NCBI RefSeq assembly: GCF_020687805.1
Contig: NZ_JAJEWQ010000001.1
Coordinates: forward strand, 391,191 to 455,190
Origin: Planctobacterium marinum
GTDB taxonomy: Bacteria > Pseudomonadota > Gammaproteobacteria > Enterobacterales > Alteromonadaceae
Length of the DNA stretch: 64,000 bases
Direction: 5' to 3'
A program made the position numbers and the translations under genes. Shown here piece by piece: positions 29,436-39,933 of this stretch; the stretch's first letter is position 1, and every line of letters starts with the position of its first letter. The notes below the pieces were generated by a model. The model did no database searches. It was not told the DNA's origin and worked only from the letters and a program-made list of their open reading frames with translations.

Positions 29436-30608
29436 TTATTCACCATCTAAACCTTTAATTGGTTTCATTTCCCCCCAGGTCTTACAGGAAGGACACAACC
29501 AATGGATCTTCTTGCCCGAGAATCCGCAGCCGTTGCAGCGGTATTTCGGTCGTTGTTCAATTTGCTTTTCTATCAGTTTATTCAACAGCATTAAACTGTT
29601 CTGTGTGTCTGAATTTTCTGCCTCTTCACTGGCATATAAACTCAGTAATTTGTGAAAGCCTTTCATGGAAGGACTTTTGTTAATTTTTTCCAGAAGCAAT
29701 TGTGCTGCAGCTGAAGAGGAAGTTTCCTTTTGTGACAAGGAAACCAGCGCCAGATACGCAGTAGCACATTGATTAGAATGGCTTTCCAGTATGGTTTTTA
29801 ACGCCGACCAGTTACCGGTTTGTTCGGCACATTGCCACAATCCAGGTATCGCTTCACTCACCCAATCGACATCGCGATGCGGGATCTGACTGAGATAGTC
29901 GAAAGCCTGAGCAAAATTATTTTGTTTCTTTTCAATTTCGGCTAATAAAAACCAGGGACGTACACTGTGCTCATCAGACATGACAGCTCTCTGCAACCAT
30001 TTTTCTGCTTGCTGATAAGCCTCTTTGTGAATGGCTATTTGCGCCTGTTCACAGTAAAAATGCGCGATTCGCTTAGAAAGATCATCGCTGTCGCCATGAT
30101 TTTCCACCATGTTTTCTGCCAACTCTATGGCCCTGTCCCACTCTTTGGTGGTTTGGTAAATGTTGAACAGTTGTTGATGTGCTAACAGGTAATAATCTTT
30201 GGAGTCCATCAGACTCAGGAAGGCATTTTCAGCACGCTCCAGAAAGCCTGCCAACAGGTAATCTCTGCCAAGTTCATACATGGCGTTTTCACGTTGTGTT
30301 CCGGCAACTTCTTTTTTGTTGACCAAATTCTGGTGGACCTTAATGGCTCTGTCGATTTCCCCGCGATGCCTGAAAAAGTTGCCCATCGCTATATGGGTTT
30401 CGACGTTACCGGTATTGATATCCACCATTTTAATCAGAGTATCTACCGCTTTATCGGGCTGATCTGACAATAAGAAATTCAGGCCCTTAAAGTACTGTTT
30501 TGTCAGTATTTTCGAGGTGTTGCGCTGCTGCTGTCTGACACTATTCCTGCCCATCACCCAACCGTAGCCGGCAGCAACTGGCAATAGAAGAAAGAGGAGT
30601 TCCAGCAT
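29436..30608 (-). CDS. lapB: Lipopolysaccharide assembly protein LapB (YciM)
   Basis: LapB directs FtsH to degrade LpxC and so balances LPS with phospholipid synthesis. The 390-residue protein has one N-terminal membrane anchor (LELLFLLLPVAAGYGWVMGR), about nine TPR repeats, and a C-terminal rubredoxin-like metal domain with CNGC and CPSC. All three parts are needed in E. coli and are present. It overlaps lapA by one base. Confidence 0.95.
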   Translation of the reverse strand: MLELLFLLLPVAAGYGWVMGRNSVRQQQRNTSKILTKQYFKGLNFLLSDQPDKAVDTLIKMVDINTGNVETHIAMGNFFRHRGEIDRAIKVHQNLVNKKEVAGTQRENAMYELGRDYLLAGFLERAENAFLSLMDSKDYYLLAHQQLFNIYQTTKEWDRAIELAENMVENHGDSDDLSKRIAHFYCEQAQIAIHKEAYQQAEKWLQRAVMSDEHSVRPWFLLAEIEKKQNNFAQAFDYLSQIPHRDVDWVSEAIPGLWQCAEQTGNWSALKTILESHSNQCATAYLALVSLSQKETSSSAAAQLLLEKINKSPSMKGFHKLLSLYASEEAENSDTQNSLMLLNKLIEKQIEQRPKYRCNGCGFSGKKIHWLCPSCKTWGEMKPIKGLDGE

Positions 30609-30868
30609 TAGTTAGTCTTATCTAAGGATTTGACGAATTTTTTGTTTTGGCTACGCAGCTTGAGCTTTAACTTGAGGACGTAAATGATCCAGAACAGGGA
30701 AGCGAGACAGGCGCCGAATAAAATAGATCCTGACATGAGTGCTGTAACAGAAACAGTTTGTCTGGCAATCAAGAAGTTAAAATCTGTAAGCTGTGTGTTC
30801 TGTGAGCCCAAAACAATAGCCAAAATCAGGCCAAGCAGACAGATTGAGATATAAAGAAACGCCTTCAC
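30608..30868 (-). CDS. lapA: LapA family membrane protein (YciS)
   Basis: The 86-residue protein has two membrane helices (about 4-22 and 43-67) and a basic, coiled C-terminal tail (LKLKLRSQNKKFVKSLD). It matches LapA, the small partner encoded just before lapB. The stop overlaps the lapB start by one base, so they are translationally coupled. A terminator for ihfB lies upstream, meaning lapAB has a promoter of its own or depends on read-through. Confidence 0.9.
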   Translation of the reverse strand: MKAFLYISICLLGLILAIVLGSQNTQLTDFNFLIARQTVSVTALMSGSILFGACLASLFWIIYVLKLKLKLRSQNKKFVKSLDKTN

Positions 30869-30894
30869 AATTTCAATCCTGAAAATAGAGGTGT

Positions 30895-30928
30895 AAAAAA
30901 AGCGGTTGCCAAAGGCAAACCGCTTTTT
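30895..30928 (-). terminator. Terminator after ihfB
   Basis: On the minus strand AAAAAGCGGTTTGCC and GGCAACCGCTTTTTTT form a long stem with a T-run, just after the ihfB stop. Confidence 0.9.
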
Positions 30929-30933
30929 ATTTT

Positions 30934-31224
30934 TTAATTTGCAATCGCTTCGTTAACGCGTTCGCGAAGTTCTTTCCCGGGCTTAAAGTGCGGTACATAC
31001 TTACCGTCTAACTTCACAGTCTCACCAGTTTTAGGGTTACGACCCTCTCTGGGAGCTCTGAAATGCAGCGAAAAGCTACCAAATCCGCGGATTTCGATAC
31101 GCTCTCCTTTCTGTAGCGTTTGAGCCATTTGCTCCAACAGCTCTTTTATCGCTACCTCTACTTCCTTAGAAGGAATATGCCGCGCCCTATCGGCGAGTCT
31201 TTCGATCAATTGTGACTTGGTCAT
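30934..31224 (-). CDS. ihfB: Integration host factor subunit beta
   Basis: The 96-residue HU-family protein has the IHF-beta pattern: [13 protein letters not shown] start, [28 protein letters not shown] beta-arm with the intercalating proline in the RNPKTG loop, and a [20 protein letters not shown] ending. IHF bends DNA sharply at specific sites. Its place after rpsA is conserved across gammaproteobacteria. Confidence 0.96.
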   Translation of the reverse strand: MTKSQLIERLADRARHIPSKEVEVAIKELLEQMAQTLQKGERIEIRGFGSFSLHFRAPREGRNPKTGETVKLDGKYVPHFKPGKELRERVNEAIAN

Positions 31225-31268
31225 CTCAACCCCTTTGTCAACATGAAAAACCAGACGTTACCGACAGT

Positions 31269-31291
31269 TACCCGCCACAGCGTGGCGGGTA
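31269..31291. repeat. Perfect 10 bp hairpin between rpsA and ihfB
   Basis: TACCCGCCAC and GTGGCGGGTA flank AGC. No T-run follows on the minus strand, so it is more likely a stabilising 3' hairpin or processing site than an intrinsic terminator. Confidence 0.55.
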
Positions 31292-31297
31292 CAAGTT

Positions 31298-32971
31298 TTA
31301 CTCTTCGCCTTTTGCCGCTTTGAAGGCTTCAGCCATAGCACTTGCGAAACCAGAATCTTCTTGCTGGTTCACACGGGCCAATGCTTCTTTCTCGTCAGCT
31401 TCGTCTTTTGCCTTCACAGACAAGTTAACGATGCGGTTCTTACGGTCTACACCGATGAACTTAGCTTCTACAACATCACCTACTGCAAGTTCAGTTGAAG
31501 CATCTTCGATGCGGTCGCGAGATAAATCTGCAACGCGGATATAACCGTCAACTTCTTCAGCCAGATTGATTGTTGCGCCTTTAGCGTCAACTGCGGTAAC
31601 TGTACCGTTAACGATAGCACCTTTCTTTTTATCTGTCAGATACTTATTGAAAGGATCTTCGTCAATTTGCTTCACGCCAAGAGAAATTCTCTCACGCTCT
31701 GCGTCGACCTGCAGAACAACGGCTGTAATTTCGTCACCTTTCTTATAATCACGAACTGCGTCTTCGCCCGCTTTGTTCCATGAAATATCAGATAAGTGAA
31801 CCAGACCGTCGATACCACCGTCCAGACCGATAAAGATACCGAAGTCAGTGATTGACTTAATCTTACCAGTGACTTTGTCACCCTTGTTGTAAGACTTAGC
31901 AAACTCTTCCCAAGGATTCGCTTTACATTGCTTAAGACCAAGAGAAATACGACGACGCTCTTCGTCAATTTCAAGTACCATAACTTCAACAGTGTCGCCA
32001 AGGCTAACCACTTTTGAAGGATGAATGTTCTTGTTAGTCCAATCCATTTCAGAAACGTGAACAAGACCTTCAACGCCTTCCTGGATCTCAACGAAGCAGC
32101 CGTAATCAGTCAGATTAGTAACCTGACCAGTTAACTTAGCACCTTCAGGGTAACGATTTGCGATTTCTTCCCAAGGATCGTTGCCCATTTGCTTCATACC
32201 AAGAGAAACGCGAGACTTCTCTTTGTCGAACTTCAATACTTTTACATTGATCTCATCACCAACACTGACGATTTCGCTAGGATGCTTAACGCGCTTCCAT
32301 GCCATATCAGTGATGTGTAACAGACCATCAACGCCACCCAGGTCAACGAATGCACCGTAGTCAGTCAGGTTCTTAACGATACCTTTAACTTCAACGCCTT
32401 CGTCCAGAGTTTGCAGCAACGTATCGCGCTCTGCACTGTTCTCTTCTTCGATAACAGCACGACGAGAAACAACAACGTTGTTGCGTTTTGCGTCTAACTT
32501 AATAACTTTGAATTCTAATTCTTTGCCTTCAAGGTGCAGCGTGTCACGTACCGGACGAACGTCAACCAGAGAACCTGGTAAGAACGCGCGTACAGAGTTA
32601 ACTTCAACCGTGAAACCACCTTTAACTTTACCGTTGATAACACCAGTAACGGTAACTTTGTCTTCGTAAGCTTTTTCAAGCTCAACCCACGCTTCGTGGC
32701 GTTTCGCTTTTTCACGAGACAGGATTGTTTCACCAAAGCCGTCTTCAACAGCGTCCAGTGCAACATCAACCTCGTCACCAACTGCGATTTCCAGATCGCC
32801 TTTGGAATTTTTGAATTGTTCAGCAGGAATGGCGCTCTCAGATTTCAGGCCAGCGTCTACCAAAACAATATCTTTATCGATAGAAACAACAGTACCACGT
32901 ACGATCGCACCTGGGCGTGTTTCTAATTCTTTTAAACTTTCTTCGAATAATTGAGCAAAACTTTCAGTCAT
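31298..32971 (-). CDS. rpsA: 30S ribosomal protein S1
   Basis: S1 binds mRNA on the ribosome. The 557-residue protein contains six S1 OB-fold repeats, recognisable by recurring phrases such as [24 protein letters not shown], and has the [14 protein letters not shown]-terminus that docks on S2. Length matches E. coli S1 (557). The upstream leader lacks a strong Shine-Dalgarno (AAAGATT before ATG), consistent with the known autogenous control of rpsA. Confidence 0.97.
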   Translation of the reverse strand: MTESFAQLFEESLKELETRPGAIVRGTVVSIDKDIVLVDAGLKSESAIPAEQFKNSKGDLEIAVGDEVDVALDAVEDGFGETILSREKAKRHEAWVELEKAYEDKVTVTGVINGKVKGGFTVEVNSVRAFLPGSLVDVRPVRDTLHLEGKELEFKVIKLDAKRNNVVVSRRAVIEEENSAERDTLLQTLDEGVEVKGIVKNLTDYGAFVDLGGVDGLLHITDMAWKRVKHPSEIVSVGDEINVKVLKFDKEKSRVSLGMKQMGNDPWEEIANRYPEGAKLTGQVTNLTDYGCFVEIQEGVEGLVHVSEMDWTNKNIHPSKVVSLGDTVEVMVLEIDEERRRISLGLKQCKANPWEEFAKSYNKGDKVTGKIKSITDFGIFIGLDGGIDGLVHLSDISWNKAGEDAVRDYKKGDEITAVVLQVDAERERISLGVKQIDEDPFNKYLTDKKKGAIVNGTVTAVDAKGATINLAEEVDGYIRVADLSRDRIEDASTELAVGDVVEAKFIGVDRKNRIVNLSVKAKDEADEKEALARVNQQEDSGFASAMAEAFKAAKGEE

Positions 32972-33067
32972 AATCTTTCGTTTTTTAGTCCAAGCTTACA
33001 TCCGGTAAGATGGGGTTGTTAAATTTTACGTTTCTAATCCATTAAAACGCAGTTGTACTTGGGTGAA

Positions 33068-33757
33068 TTAAACCTCACCCTCATGCAATTTGGTCTCTAC
33101 CCAGTGGGCTACTTTTTGCAACACTTCTTCAATAGAAAGTTGTGTAGAATCAACCACTAAGGCATCGGCGGCAGGAACTAAAGGAGCCACAGAACGGTTT
33201 GTATCTCGTTCATCCCGGGCCTGTATGTCCGCCAAAAGGGCGGAAATACTAACATCATGGCCTTTTTCACGCAACTCATTATAGCGCCGTGACGCTCTTT
33301 CTTCTGCCGATGCGGTCAAGAAAATTTTGGCGTTAGCTTCAGGAAATACCACTGTCCCCATGTCTCTGCCATCGGCCACCAGGCCTGGTTCCATATTAAA
33401 AGCTCGTTGACGTCGTAACAGTGCTTCGCGGATCCGGGGTAAAGAAGCCACTTTTGATGCTAACGATCCCACTTCTTCAGTGCGAATGGAGTGAGTAACA
33501 TCTTCGCCTTCCAGTATGACACGTGTTTCTGCGGCTTCGCTGTAATCGAAGTTAACATCCAGACTGGTAGCCAGAGGAAATAGCGCCTCTTCATCGCTGG
33601 CTTCTATGCCATGGTGTATAGCAGCAACGGCTAAAACCCGGTAGATAGCACCACTATCCAGTAAATGCCAACCTAGTTTGGTCGCGAGTAACTTGCTGAT
33701 GGTTCCCTTTCCTGCTCCGCCTGGACCATCTATGGTAACGACTGGGCTTTTAAGCAT
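33068..33757 (-). CDS. cmk: Cytidylate kinase
   Basis: Cmk phosphorylates CMP and dCMP. I start at the ATG giving [19 protein letters not shown], with GGGAG eight bases upstream and the P-loop GPGGAGKG at 11-18; the longer frame adds a non-family N-terminus. The NMP-binding part has [13 protein letters not shown] and the lid [12 protein letters not shown]. It lies between aroA and rpsA as usual. Confidence 0.95.
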   Translation of the reverse strand: MLKSPVVTIDGPGGAGKGTISKLLATKLGWHLLDSGAIYRVLAVAAIHHGIEASDEEALFPLATSLDVNFDYSEAAETRVILEGEDVTHSIRTEEVGSLASKVASLPRIREALLRRQRAFNMEPGLVADGRDMGTVVFPEANAKIFLTASAEERASRRYNELREKGHDVSISALLADIQARDERDTNRSVAPLVPAADALVVDSTQLSIEEVLQKVAHWVETKLHEGEV

Positions 33758-33863
33758 ATTTTGGGCTCCCTGATTAACTGCTGTGAACAAAATGCGCGAC
33801 ATTATACGCGTACAAAATTTTTCTACAATGACGAGTTTGTGACATCAGGTAAATGCCACAATT

Positions 33864-33887
33864 GAAAAAGCCCTCACAGGAGGGCTT
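33864..33887 (-). terminator. Terminator after aroA
   Basis: On the minus strand AAGCCCTC-CTGT-GAGGGCTT is followed by TTTC. It lies about 25 bases after the aroA stop and separates gyrA-aroA from cmk-rpsA. Confidence 0.85.
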
Positions 33888-33910
33888 AACAGAAATTCTG
33901 CCAACAAGAC

Positions 33911-35197
33911 TCAGTGGCAAATCTTTTTCAGACGATCAAAGTAGTCCGGAAAGGTTTTAGAAGTACATTTGGGGTCATTAATTACCACGGCGGTATCACT
34001 CAAAGACACCAGCGAAAAGCACATGGCAATGCGGTGATCGTTGTAAGTGTCGATAGCGGCTTCTTTCAGATTAGCCACCGGCGTAACTGAAATAAAATCG
34101 TTCCCCTCTTCCACTATGGCACCAAGTTTTTTCAGTTCCGTTGCCATAGCCGCCAGACGGTCGGTTTCCTTAACCCGCCAGTTGTAAATATTGCGAATGG
34201 TGGTGGTACCTTCGGCAAACAAAGCGGCAACAGCAATTGTCATAGCGGCATCAGGAATATGGTTCATATCCATGTCAACGGCACTTAATTTGGCCCCTTC
34301 CACTTCGATGAAGTTACTATCCCAGTTAATTTTTGCCCCCATATTTTCCAGTACATCGGCAAATCGAATATCGCCCTGAACACTGTCTTTACCAACACCG
34401 TATACTTTAACTTTACCACCTTTGATGGCACCTGCCGCAAGGAAGTAAGAGGCAGAAGATGCATCACCTTCCACCATGTATTCGCCAGGACTTTGATAAG
34501 ACTGATTGCCTTTAACAATAAACTCCTGGTAGTCGCGATTTTCAACGCTGACGCCAAACTGACTCATTATCGCCAGGGTGATTTCAATGTAAGGTTTAGA
34601 GACCAGATCTCCGGTAACCTGAATACAGGTATCGCCACTAAATAATGGCGCGGCCATTAATACGGCGGTCAGGAACTGACTGGATATAGAGCCATCGATT
34701 TGTAAAGTCCCGCCTGTCAGTGCGGTGCCATTTATTTTCAGCGGTGGGTAACCGTCATTCTTAAGGTATTGAATATCCGCCCCAGCCGCTTGCAACGTAT
34801 CGACCAATGAGCCAATTGGCCGTTCTTCCATTCTCGGTTCACCACCCAGAATAAATTCGCCCTGACTCATGGCTAATGCCGCGCATAAAGGCCGCATCGC
34901 GGTGCCGGCATTACCCAAATACAACTCTACCGGTTCAGCTACAGCAAAAACACCGCCATTGCCCTTAATCTGGCAAATGGTTTTACAGTCTGACAGTGAG
35001 TATTCAATACCCAATTGTGACAGCGCGTCCAGCATATGCCGGATGTCATCGCTGTCCAACAGGTTGGTCACTGTCGTCGTGCCATTGGCTAATGCTGCCA
35101 ACAATAATGCACGATTTGACAGGCTTTTGGAGCCTGGTACCGTGACATCGCCATCAACCGAACCAACGGGTGATAGTTTAAGTTGCTCCACTATCAC
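33911..35197 (-). CDS. aroA: 5-enolpyruvylshikimate-3-phosphate synthase
   Basis: AroA joins shikimate-3-phosphate and PEP in aromatic synthesis. The 428-residue protein has [17 protein letters not shown] near the N-terminus, the [11 protein letters not shown] motif with the class I glycine, [15 protein letters not shown] and NDHRIAMCF. This is a class I (glyphosate-sensitive) enzyme by these motifs. Its ATG overlaps the gyrA stop by four bases; serC, usually found between them or next to aroA, is absent. Confidence 0.96.
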   Translation of the reverse strand: MIVEQLKLSPVGSVDGDVTVPGSKSLSNRALLLAALANGTTTVTNLLDSDDIRHMLDALSQLGIEYSLSDCKTICQIKGNGGVFAVAEPVELYLGNAGTAMRPLCAALAMSQGEFILGGEPRMEERPIGSLVDTLQAAGADIQYLKNDGYPPLKINGTALTGGTLQIDGSISSQFLTAVLMAAPLFSGDTCIQVTGDLVSKPYIEITLAIMSQFGVSVENRDYQEFIVKGNQSYQSPGEYMVEGDASSASYFLAAGAIKGGKVKVYGVGKDSVQGDIRFADVLENMGAKINWDSNFIEVEGAKLSAVDMDMNHIPDAAMTIAVAALFAEGTTTIRNIYNWRVKETDRLAAMATELKKLGAIVEEGNDFISVTPVANLKEAAIDTYNDHRIAMCFSLVSLSDTAVVINDPKCTSKTFPDYFDRLKKICH

Positions 35198-37890
35198 GCT
35201 TCCTTATCGTCAGATTCATTTGCATTCGGTGCACTGGATTCTGCGTCAACCGTAGCCGTCTCACCTTCAGTCTCTGCACCTTCAACAAGTTCGACTTCTT
35301 CTGTGACAACTTCCTCGATGCGTTGTAATCCAACAACTTTTTCGTCGTCTGCAGTTCTGATAATGCGCACGCCCTGAGTATTACGACCAATCACTGACAC
35401 TTCGTTAGCACGGGTTCTGACCAACGTACCTGCGTCACTGATGAGCATCATTTCATCATCTTCATCCACCTGAATCGCGCCAACTACAGCACCATTTCGA
35501 TCGGACACCTTGATGGATACAACACCTTGCGTTGCTCTGCTCTTCGCCGGGTAGTCATCTAATGGCGTTCGTTTTCCATAACCATTTTCAGTTACGGTCA
35601 GGATTGGAGCGTCAGTTTCAGGCACGATCAGAGATACCACGCGCTGACCTTCCTGCATTCGAATTCCTCTTACACCGGTGGCAGTTCTGCCCATTGGACG
35701 AAGTGCCAGTCTTTCTTCACCGGTTTCAGCATCAATTTTCACCGCACCTGTTTCGGCATCACGTTCTTTTTCATTAAATCTGACCACTTTACCGGCATCA
35801 GAGAACAGCATGATATCGCTCTCGCCAGATGTTAACGCAACACCGATCAGCTCATCGCCTTCATTCAAATTCACTGCAATAATACCGTTTGAACGAGGAC
35901 GGGAGTATTGAGTCAGCGCGGTTTTCTTAACGGTTCCGTTGGCGGTTGCCATCAACACAAAGCGGTCGTCCACGAATTCCTGAATTGGCAATATCGCGGT
36001 AATACGCTCGTCGGATTCGAGCGGTAAGATATTAATAATCGGCTTGCCCCGGGCATTTCGACTGGCCAATGGTAACTGATACACTTTCAGCCAATACAGT
36101 CGACCTCTGGTGGAGAAGCACAGTATGTGGTCGTGGGTGTTTGCCACCAACAACTTCTCAATATAGTCTTCATCTTTCATGCGGGTGGCGGCTTTACCTT
36201 TACCACCGCGGCGTTGTGCTTCGTAGTCTGATAGTTTTTGGTACTTAACGTAACCCTCTCTGGACAAGGTCACGACCACGTCTTCCCGTTCGATCAGGTC
36301 TTCAAGGTCGATGTCGTGGGCAGCTGCCGTAATTTCAGTACGACGTTCATCGCCAAATTCGTCCCGCACCTTTTCCAGTTCTTCGCGAATGACTTCCATC
36401 AAACGATCTGGATTCGCCAGGATTTCCAGCAGTTCTGCGATCAGATCTAATAAATCTTTGTACTCAGCAAGAATCTTCTCGTGTTCAAGACCTGTTAGTT
36501 TGTGCAGTCTCAGGTCCAGAATAGCCTGTGCCTGGTTTTCAGTCAGGAAGTATAAGCCATCACGAATACCAAACTCAGCTTCTAACCATTCAGGACGCGC
36601 CGCATCTACACCAGCACGCTGTAACATTTCCTCAACGTTACCCAGTGCCCAACCCTGTGCTACCAGGCCTTTTTTCGCTTCAGCGGGACTTGGTGAGGCT
36701 TTGATAAGCTCGATAATAGGGTCAATGTTGGCCAGCGCTACCGCCAAACCTTCCAGGATGTGCGCCCGCTCTCTTGCCTTTCTGAGTTCGAATACGGTAC
36801 GACGGGTTACCACTTCACGTCTGTGTCGAACAAAGGCATTTAATAACTGTTTAAGGTTAAGCGTTTTCGGCTGCCCCTGATCCAGTGCCACCATGTTAAT
36901 ACCAAACACGGTTTGCATTTGGGTATTAGCATACAGTTGGTTAAGCAGTACTTCGCCTGATTCGCTGCGTTTAACCTCGATAACAATACGCATACCGTCT
37001 TTGTCAGACTCATCGCGCAAGGCTGAAATACCTTCAATTTTCTTTTCTTTGACCAACTCAGCCATTTTTTCAATCAATCTGGCTTTGTTTACCTGGTAAG
37101 GAATTTCAGAAACGATAATGGTTTCTTTACCGTTTTTATCTGTTTCGATCTCGGCGCTGGCTCTCAGGTAAATTTTACCCCGGCCCGTGCGATAGGCGTC
37201 ATCAATTCCTTTGCGACCACTGATAGTGGCAGCAGTGGGGAAATCCGGTCCCGGAATATATTGCATCAAGTCGTCGATGGTTAAATCCGGATTGTCGATC
37301 AACGCAATACAGCCGTTAACCACTTCAGTAAGGTTATGTGGCGGAATATTGGTGGCCATACCTACGGCAATACCTGAGGAACCATTCACCAGCAAATTGG
37401 GAACTTTGGTGGGCAACACGTCAGGGATTTTTTCTGTACCATCATAGTTAGGTACAAAATCAACCGTTTCTTTGTCTAAATCAGCCAGTAATTCATGTGC
37501 AATTTTCGCCATGCGCACTTCGGTGTAACGCATTGCCGCCGCCGAATCACCATCAACAGAACCAAAGTTACCTTGTCCATCAACTAACATGTAGCGCAAT
37601 GAAAACGGCTGAGCCATACGAACAATCGTATCGTATACAGCCGAATCACCGTGGGGGTGATATTTACCAATGACGTCACCAACGATACGCGCTGACTTTT
37701 TATATGGCTTGTTAAAATCGTTCTTTAGTTCGTTCATGGCGAACAGAACGCGTCGATGCACTGGCTTTAAACCATCCCGGACATCGGGCAATGCACGCCC
37801 GACGATAACGCTCATGGCGTAATCCAGATAGGAGTTTTTCAGCTCATCTTCGATATTAATTGGAAGGATTTCTTTGGCGTTGTCAGTCAT
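35194..37890 (-). CDS. gyrA: DNA gyrase subunit A
   Basis: GyrA breaks and rejoins DNA in negative supercoiling. Starting at [18 protein letters not shown] gives 898 residues. The catalytic Tyr122 is in [10 protein letters not shown], and the quinolone region reads [11 protein letters not shown] with the wild-type Ser83 and Asp87. The C-terminal beta-pinwheel carries the GyrA box QRRGGKGK, and a Glu/Asp-rich tail closes the protein. It is divergent from ubiG, as in E. coli. Confidence 0.97.
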   Translation of the reverse strand: MTDNAKEILPINIEDELKNSYLDYAMSVIVGRALPDVRDGLKPVHRRVLFAMNELKNDFNKPYKKSARIVGDVIGKYHPHGDSAVYDTIVRMAQPFSLRYMLVDGQGNFGSVDGDSAAAMRYTEVRMAKIAHELLADLDKETVDFVPNYDGTEKIPDVLPTKVPNLLVNGSSGIAVGMATNIPPHNLTEVVNGCIALIDNPDLTIDDLMQYIPGPDFPTAATISGRKGIDDAYRTGRGKIYLRASAEIETDKNGKETIIVSEIPYQVNKARLIEKMAELVKEKKIEGISALRDESDKDGMRIVIEVKRSESGEVLLNQLYANTQMQTVFGINMVALDQGQPKTLNLKQLLNAFVRHRREVVTRRTVFELRKARERAHILEGLAVALANIDPIIELIKASPSPAEAKKGLVAQGWALGNVEEMLQRAGVDAARPEWLEAEFGIRDGLYFLTENQAQAILDLRLHKLTGLEHEKILAEYKDLLDLIAELLEILANPDRLMEVIREELEKVRDEFGDERRTEITAAAHDIDLEDLIEREDVVVTLSREGYVKYQKLSDYEAQRRGGKGKAATRMKDEDYIEKLLVANTHDHILCFSTRGRLYWLKVYQLPLASRNARGKPIINILPLESDERITAILPIQEFVDDRFVLMATANGTVKKTALTQYSRPRSNGIIAVNLNEGDELIGVALTSGESDIMLFSDAGKVVRFNEKERDAETGAVKIDAETGEERLALRPMGRTATGVRGIRMQEGQRVVSLIVPETDAPILTVTENGYGKRTPLDDYPAKSRATQGVVSIKVSDRNGAVVGAIQVDEDDEMMLISDAGTLVRTRANEVSVIGRNTQGVRIIRTADDEKVVGLQRIEEVVTEEVELVEGAETEGETATVDAESSAPNANESDDKEA

Positions 37891-38133
37891 ATACAGCCTT
37901 GTTGTTATTATTTTCACCGACAGTCGCCGGGAAACATCACTGTTTAATTATCTTTGCAAAGCTTTTTAGATTTAAAAATCGCAGCTTGTCAAAACAGGAA
38001 ATAAAAGTGTTCAAGATTCTATCATCGAACCACAAAAATAAAAGACGTTGATTGCTGAATATATGTGCAAACGAACCTGTTAATGCGACTTTTGAAGCCG
38101 TATACTTGCCGAAACTTGTTTGGAGTCAGCATT

Positions 38134-38838
38134 TTGCAAGAAAACGTCGATTATTCAGAAATTCAAAAATTTGCCGATCTGGCCAGTCGTTGGTGGGATT
38201 TTGAAGGGGAATTTAAACCCCTGCATGAGATAAATCCACTGAGATTGTCTTTTATTATGCAGCAATGTGATGGGCTGCATGATCTCAAAACCCTGGATGT
38301 TGGGTGTGGTGGTGGCATCTTGTCTGAATCGATGGCAAAAGCCGGCGCACACGTCACCGGAATTGATATGGGCGCAGAACCACTGGAAGTGGCAAAGTTA
38401 CATGCCCTCGAATCCGGGGTACAAGTTGATTACCGTCAAATTTCGGCAGAACAGATGGCCCAAACACATTCAGCAAGGTTTGATGTAGTAACCTGCCTGG
38501 AAATGCTGGAGCACGTGCCAGACCCGGCCTCAGTCGTTGCTGCTTGTGCCAGCATGGTAAAACCTGGCGGTTGGGTGTTTTTCTCCACCCTGAATCGCAA
38601 TCTTAAGTCCTGGTCTATGGCTGTCGTAGCGGCAGAGTATGTTTTGGGTTTGGTGCCAAAAGGTACTCACGACTACCAAAAATTCATCAAACCTTCTGAA
38701 TTGATGAAATGGACAGATGCTTCAGGTTTAGCTGCGCGTAAAATAACCGGGCTGCACTATAACCCTCTGGCAAAATCTTATTATCTTTCTGACAGCAATG
38801 TCGATGTTAATTACATAGTAGGTTGTCAAAAACTATGA
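38134..38838 (+). CDS. ubiG: Ubiquinone biosynthesis O-methyltransferase UbiG
   Basis: UbiG carries out both O-methylations of ubiquinone synthesis. I set the start at TTG with TGGAG eight bases upstream, so the protein begins [22 protein letters not shown] and has 234 residues, matching E. coli UbiG (240). The longer frame adds 23 non-family residues. SAM-binding motif I is [15 protein letters not shown], and [13 protein letters not shown] and VFFSTLNRN follow. The stop overlaps the start of the next gene (ATGA). Confidence 0.94.
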   Translation: MQENVDYSEIQKFADLASRWWDFEGEFKPLHEINPLRLSFIMQQCDGLHDLKTLDVGCGGGILSESMAKAGAHVTGIDMGAEPLEVAKLHALESGVQVDYRQISAEQMAQTHSARFDVVTCLEMLEHVPDPASVVAACASMVKPGGWVFFSTLNRNLKSWSMAVVAAEYVLGLVPKGTHDYQKFIKPSELMKWTDASGLAARKITGLHYNPLAKSYYLSDSNVDVNYIVGCQKL

Positions 38839-39500
38839 TTGCTGAACCCCGTGGAATTTTATTTGATCTGGACGGAACATTACTGGATACCGCTCCGGAT
38901 CTCGGCAATGCCCTAAATCACATTTTAAAGCAACTAAACTACCCTGAAAAAAGCTACGATGAATATCGTGTCGAGTCTTCAAATGGTGCAATCGGTATGC
39001 TTAAAATGGGACTGGGAGACAACTTCGACAAATTTGACACTGAAGAACTCAGAGAAAAGTTTTTGCAAAGTTACGCAGCTAACGTCTGTCGGGATACTCG
39101 TCCGTTTGAGGGCATTGAATCTCTGATAAAGCAGATCGACGCGCAACATATTCCCTGGGGCATCGTTACCAATAAGCCCGGATTTTTAACTCAGGCATTG
39201 TTAGCCTTTTTTCCGGTTTTTAAGCGCTGTCAGGTTTGCTTCTCAGGCGATTCTTTTGCTAATCGTAAGCCTCATCCGGAACCTCTGTTAAAAGCGGCTG
39301 AAACACTCAATGTTGCACCTCAAAGTATCTGGTACGTAGGAGATGCGGAACGCGATATGGAAGCCGCCCAGGCTGCAGGTATGGTCGCAGTGCTGGCTCG
39401 CTACGGGTATCTGACGCCTGATGAACTGGCGCGCAGCTGGGATGTAGATTTAAGCGTAGATTCGCCACATGAACTCTGTGAATTGCTGCCCGGGGTATAA
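38835..39500 (+). CDS. gph: HAD phosphatase, Gph/MupP type
   Basis: The 221-residue HAD protein has motif [17 protein letters not shown], motif [25 protein letters not shown] and [15 protein letters not shown]. The start is the ATG overlapping the ubiG stop. In Pseudomonas the HAD gene just after ubiG is mupP (N-acetylmuramate 6-phosphate phosphatase), while in enterobacteria gph (phosphoglycolate phosphatase) lies elsewhere. The segment [13 protein letters not shown] at the end also resembles MupP. I keep the general name because the substrate is not decided by sequence. Confidence 0.8.
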   Translation: MIAEPRGILFDLDGTLLDTAPDLGNALNHILKQLNYPEKSYDEYRVESSNGAIGMLKMGLGDNFDKFDTEELREKFLQSYAANVCRDTRPFEGIESLIKQIDAQHIPWGIVTNKPGFLTQALLAFFPVFKRCQVCFSGDSFANRKPHPEPLLKAAETLNVAPQSIWYVGDAERDMEAAQAAGMVAVLARYGYLTPDELARSWDVDLSVDSPHELCELLPGV

Positions 39501-39933
39501 TATCGCCCGGGTTGTTAGGTCGATTGCTGTTGAGGTTTTTGTCAATATTATCTTTAGATCGCTTCAGTCTAAACGAACTAATTTTATTACTATTTAATTT
39601 ATACGAAAATTGCCCCGTAAGATCGCTGTTGAAATTCCAAATACACCTGAATGAGAATAGCTTTGAAGTTAGCTTACACTAACCGAAAAAAGCAGCGGTG
39701 ATTAAAGCAACAACACACCCTATATCTTGGGTTGAAATGCAGGAAAAACCCCTTTATCTTGTGTCCCAAGGATAACCGACGTTATCTTTAAATTGGGGAA
39801 TGACGAGTCGAAAACAGCATCATAGCTAGCCTGATATCTGCAGCAATGCAGTCCAGGTCATTAACAAGTGTGCGCGACAGACTACACTTAATCGACCTCG
39901 CCAACGATTTATAATAATAACAGTGGCAGCTTT
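39501..39933 (+). other. 433-base intergenic region upstream of nrdA
   Basis: This gap contains no ORF of note. Its left part is AT-rich without clear structure apart from CCCGGG palindromes just at the end of the phosphatase gene. The right third carries the nrdA promoter with two NrdR-like boxes. A GACCTCG-type GC patch precedes nrdA, and no strong Shine-Dalgarno is seen at its ATG. Confidence 0.5.
39717..39764 (+). promoter_or_regulatory. Twin NrdR-like boxes over the nrdA promoter
   Basis: Box 1 (39717-39732) is ACCCTATATCTTGGGT and box 2 (39749-39764) is CCCCTTTATCTTGTGT. Their spacing is exactly 32 bases, three helical turns, as is typical for NrdR sites. A TTGAAA -35 (39732-39737), 17 bases, and TATCTT -10 (39755-39760) place the promoter between and over the boxes. 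NrdR would therefore repress by covering the -10. Confidence 0.65.

Noticed and set aside
36311-36880. 189-residue plus-strand ORF opposite gyrA
   Set aside because: Ser/Arg-rich antisense frame of a certain gene with no domain or ribosome site.
36000-37890. Quinolone-resistance change in gyrA
   Set aside because: Ser83 and Asp87 are both the wild-type residues in [11 protein letters not shown].
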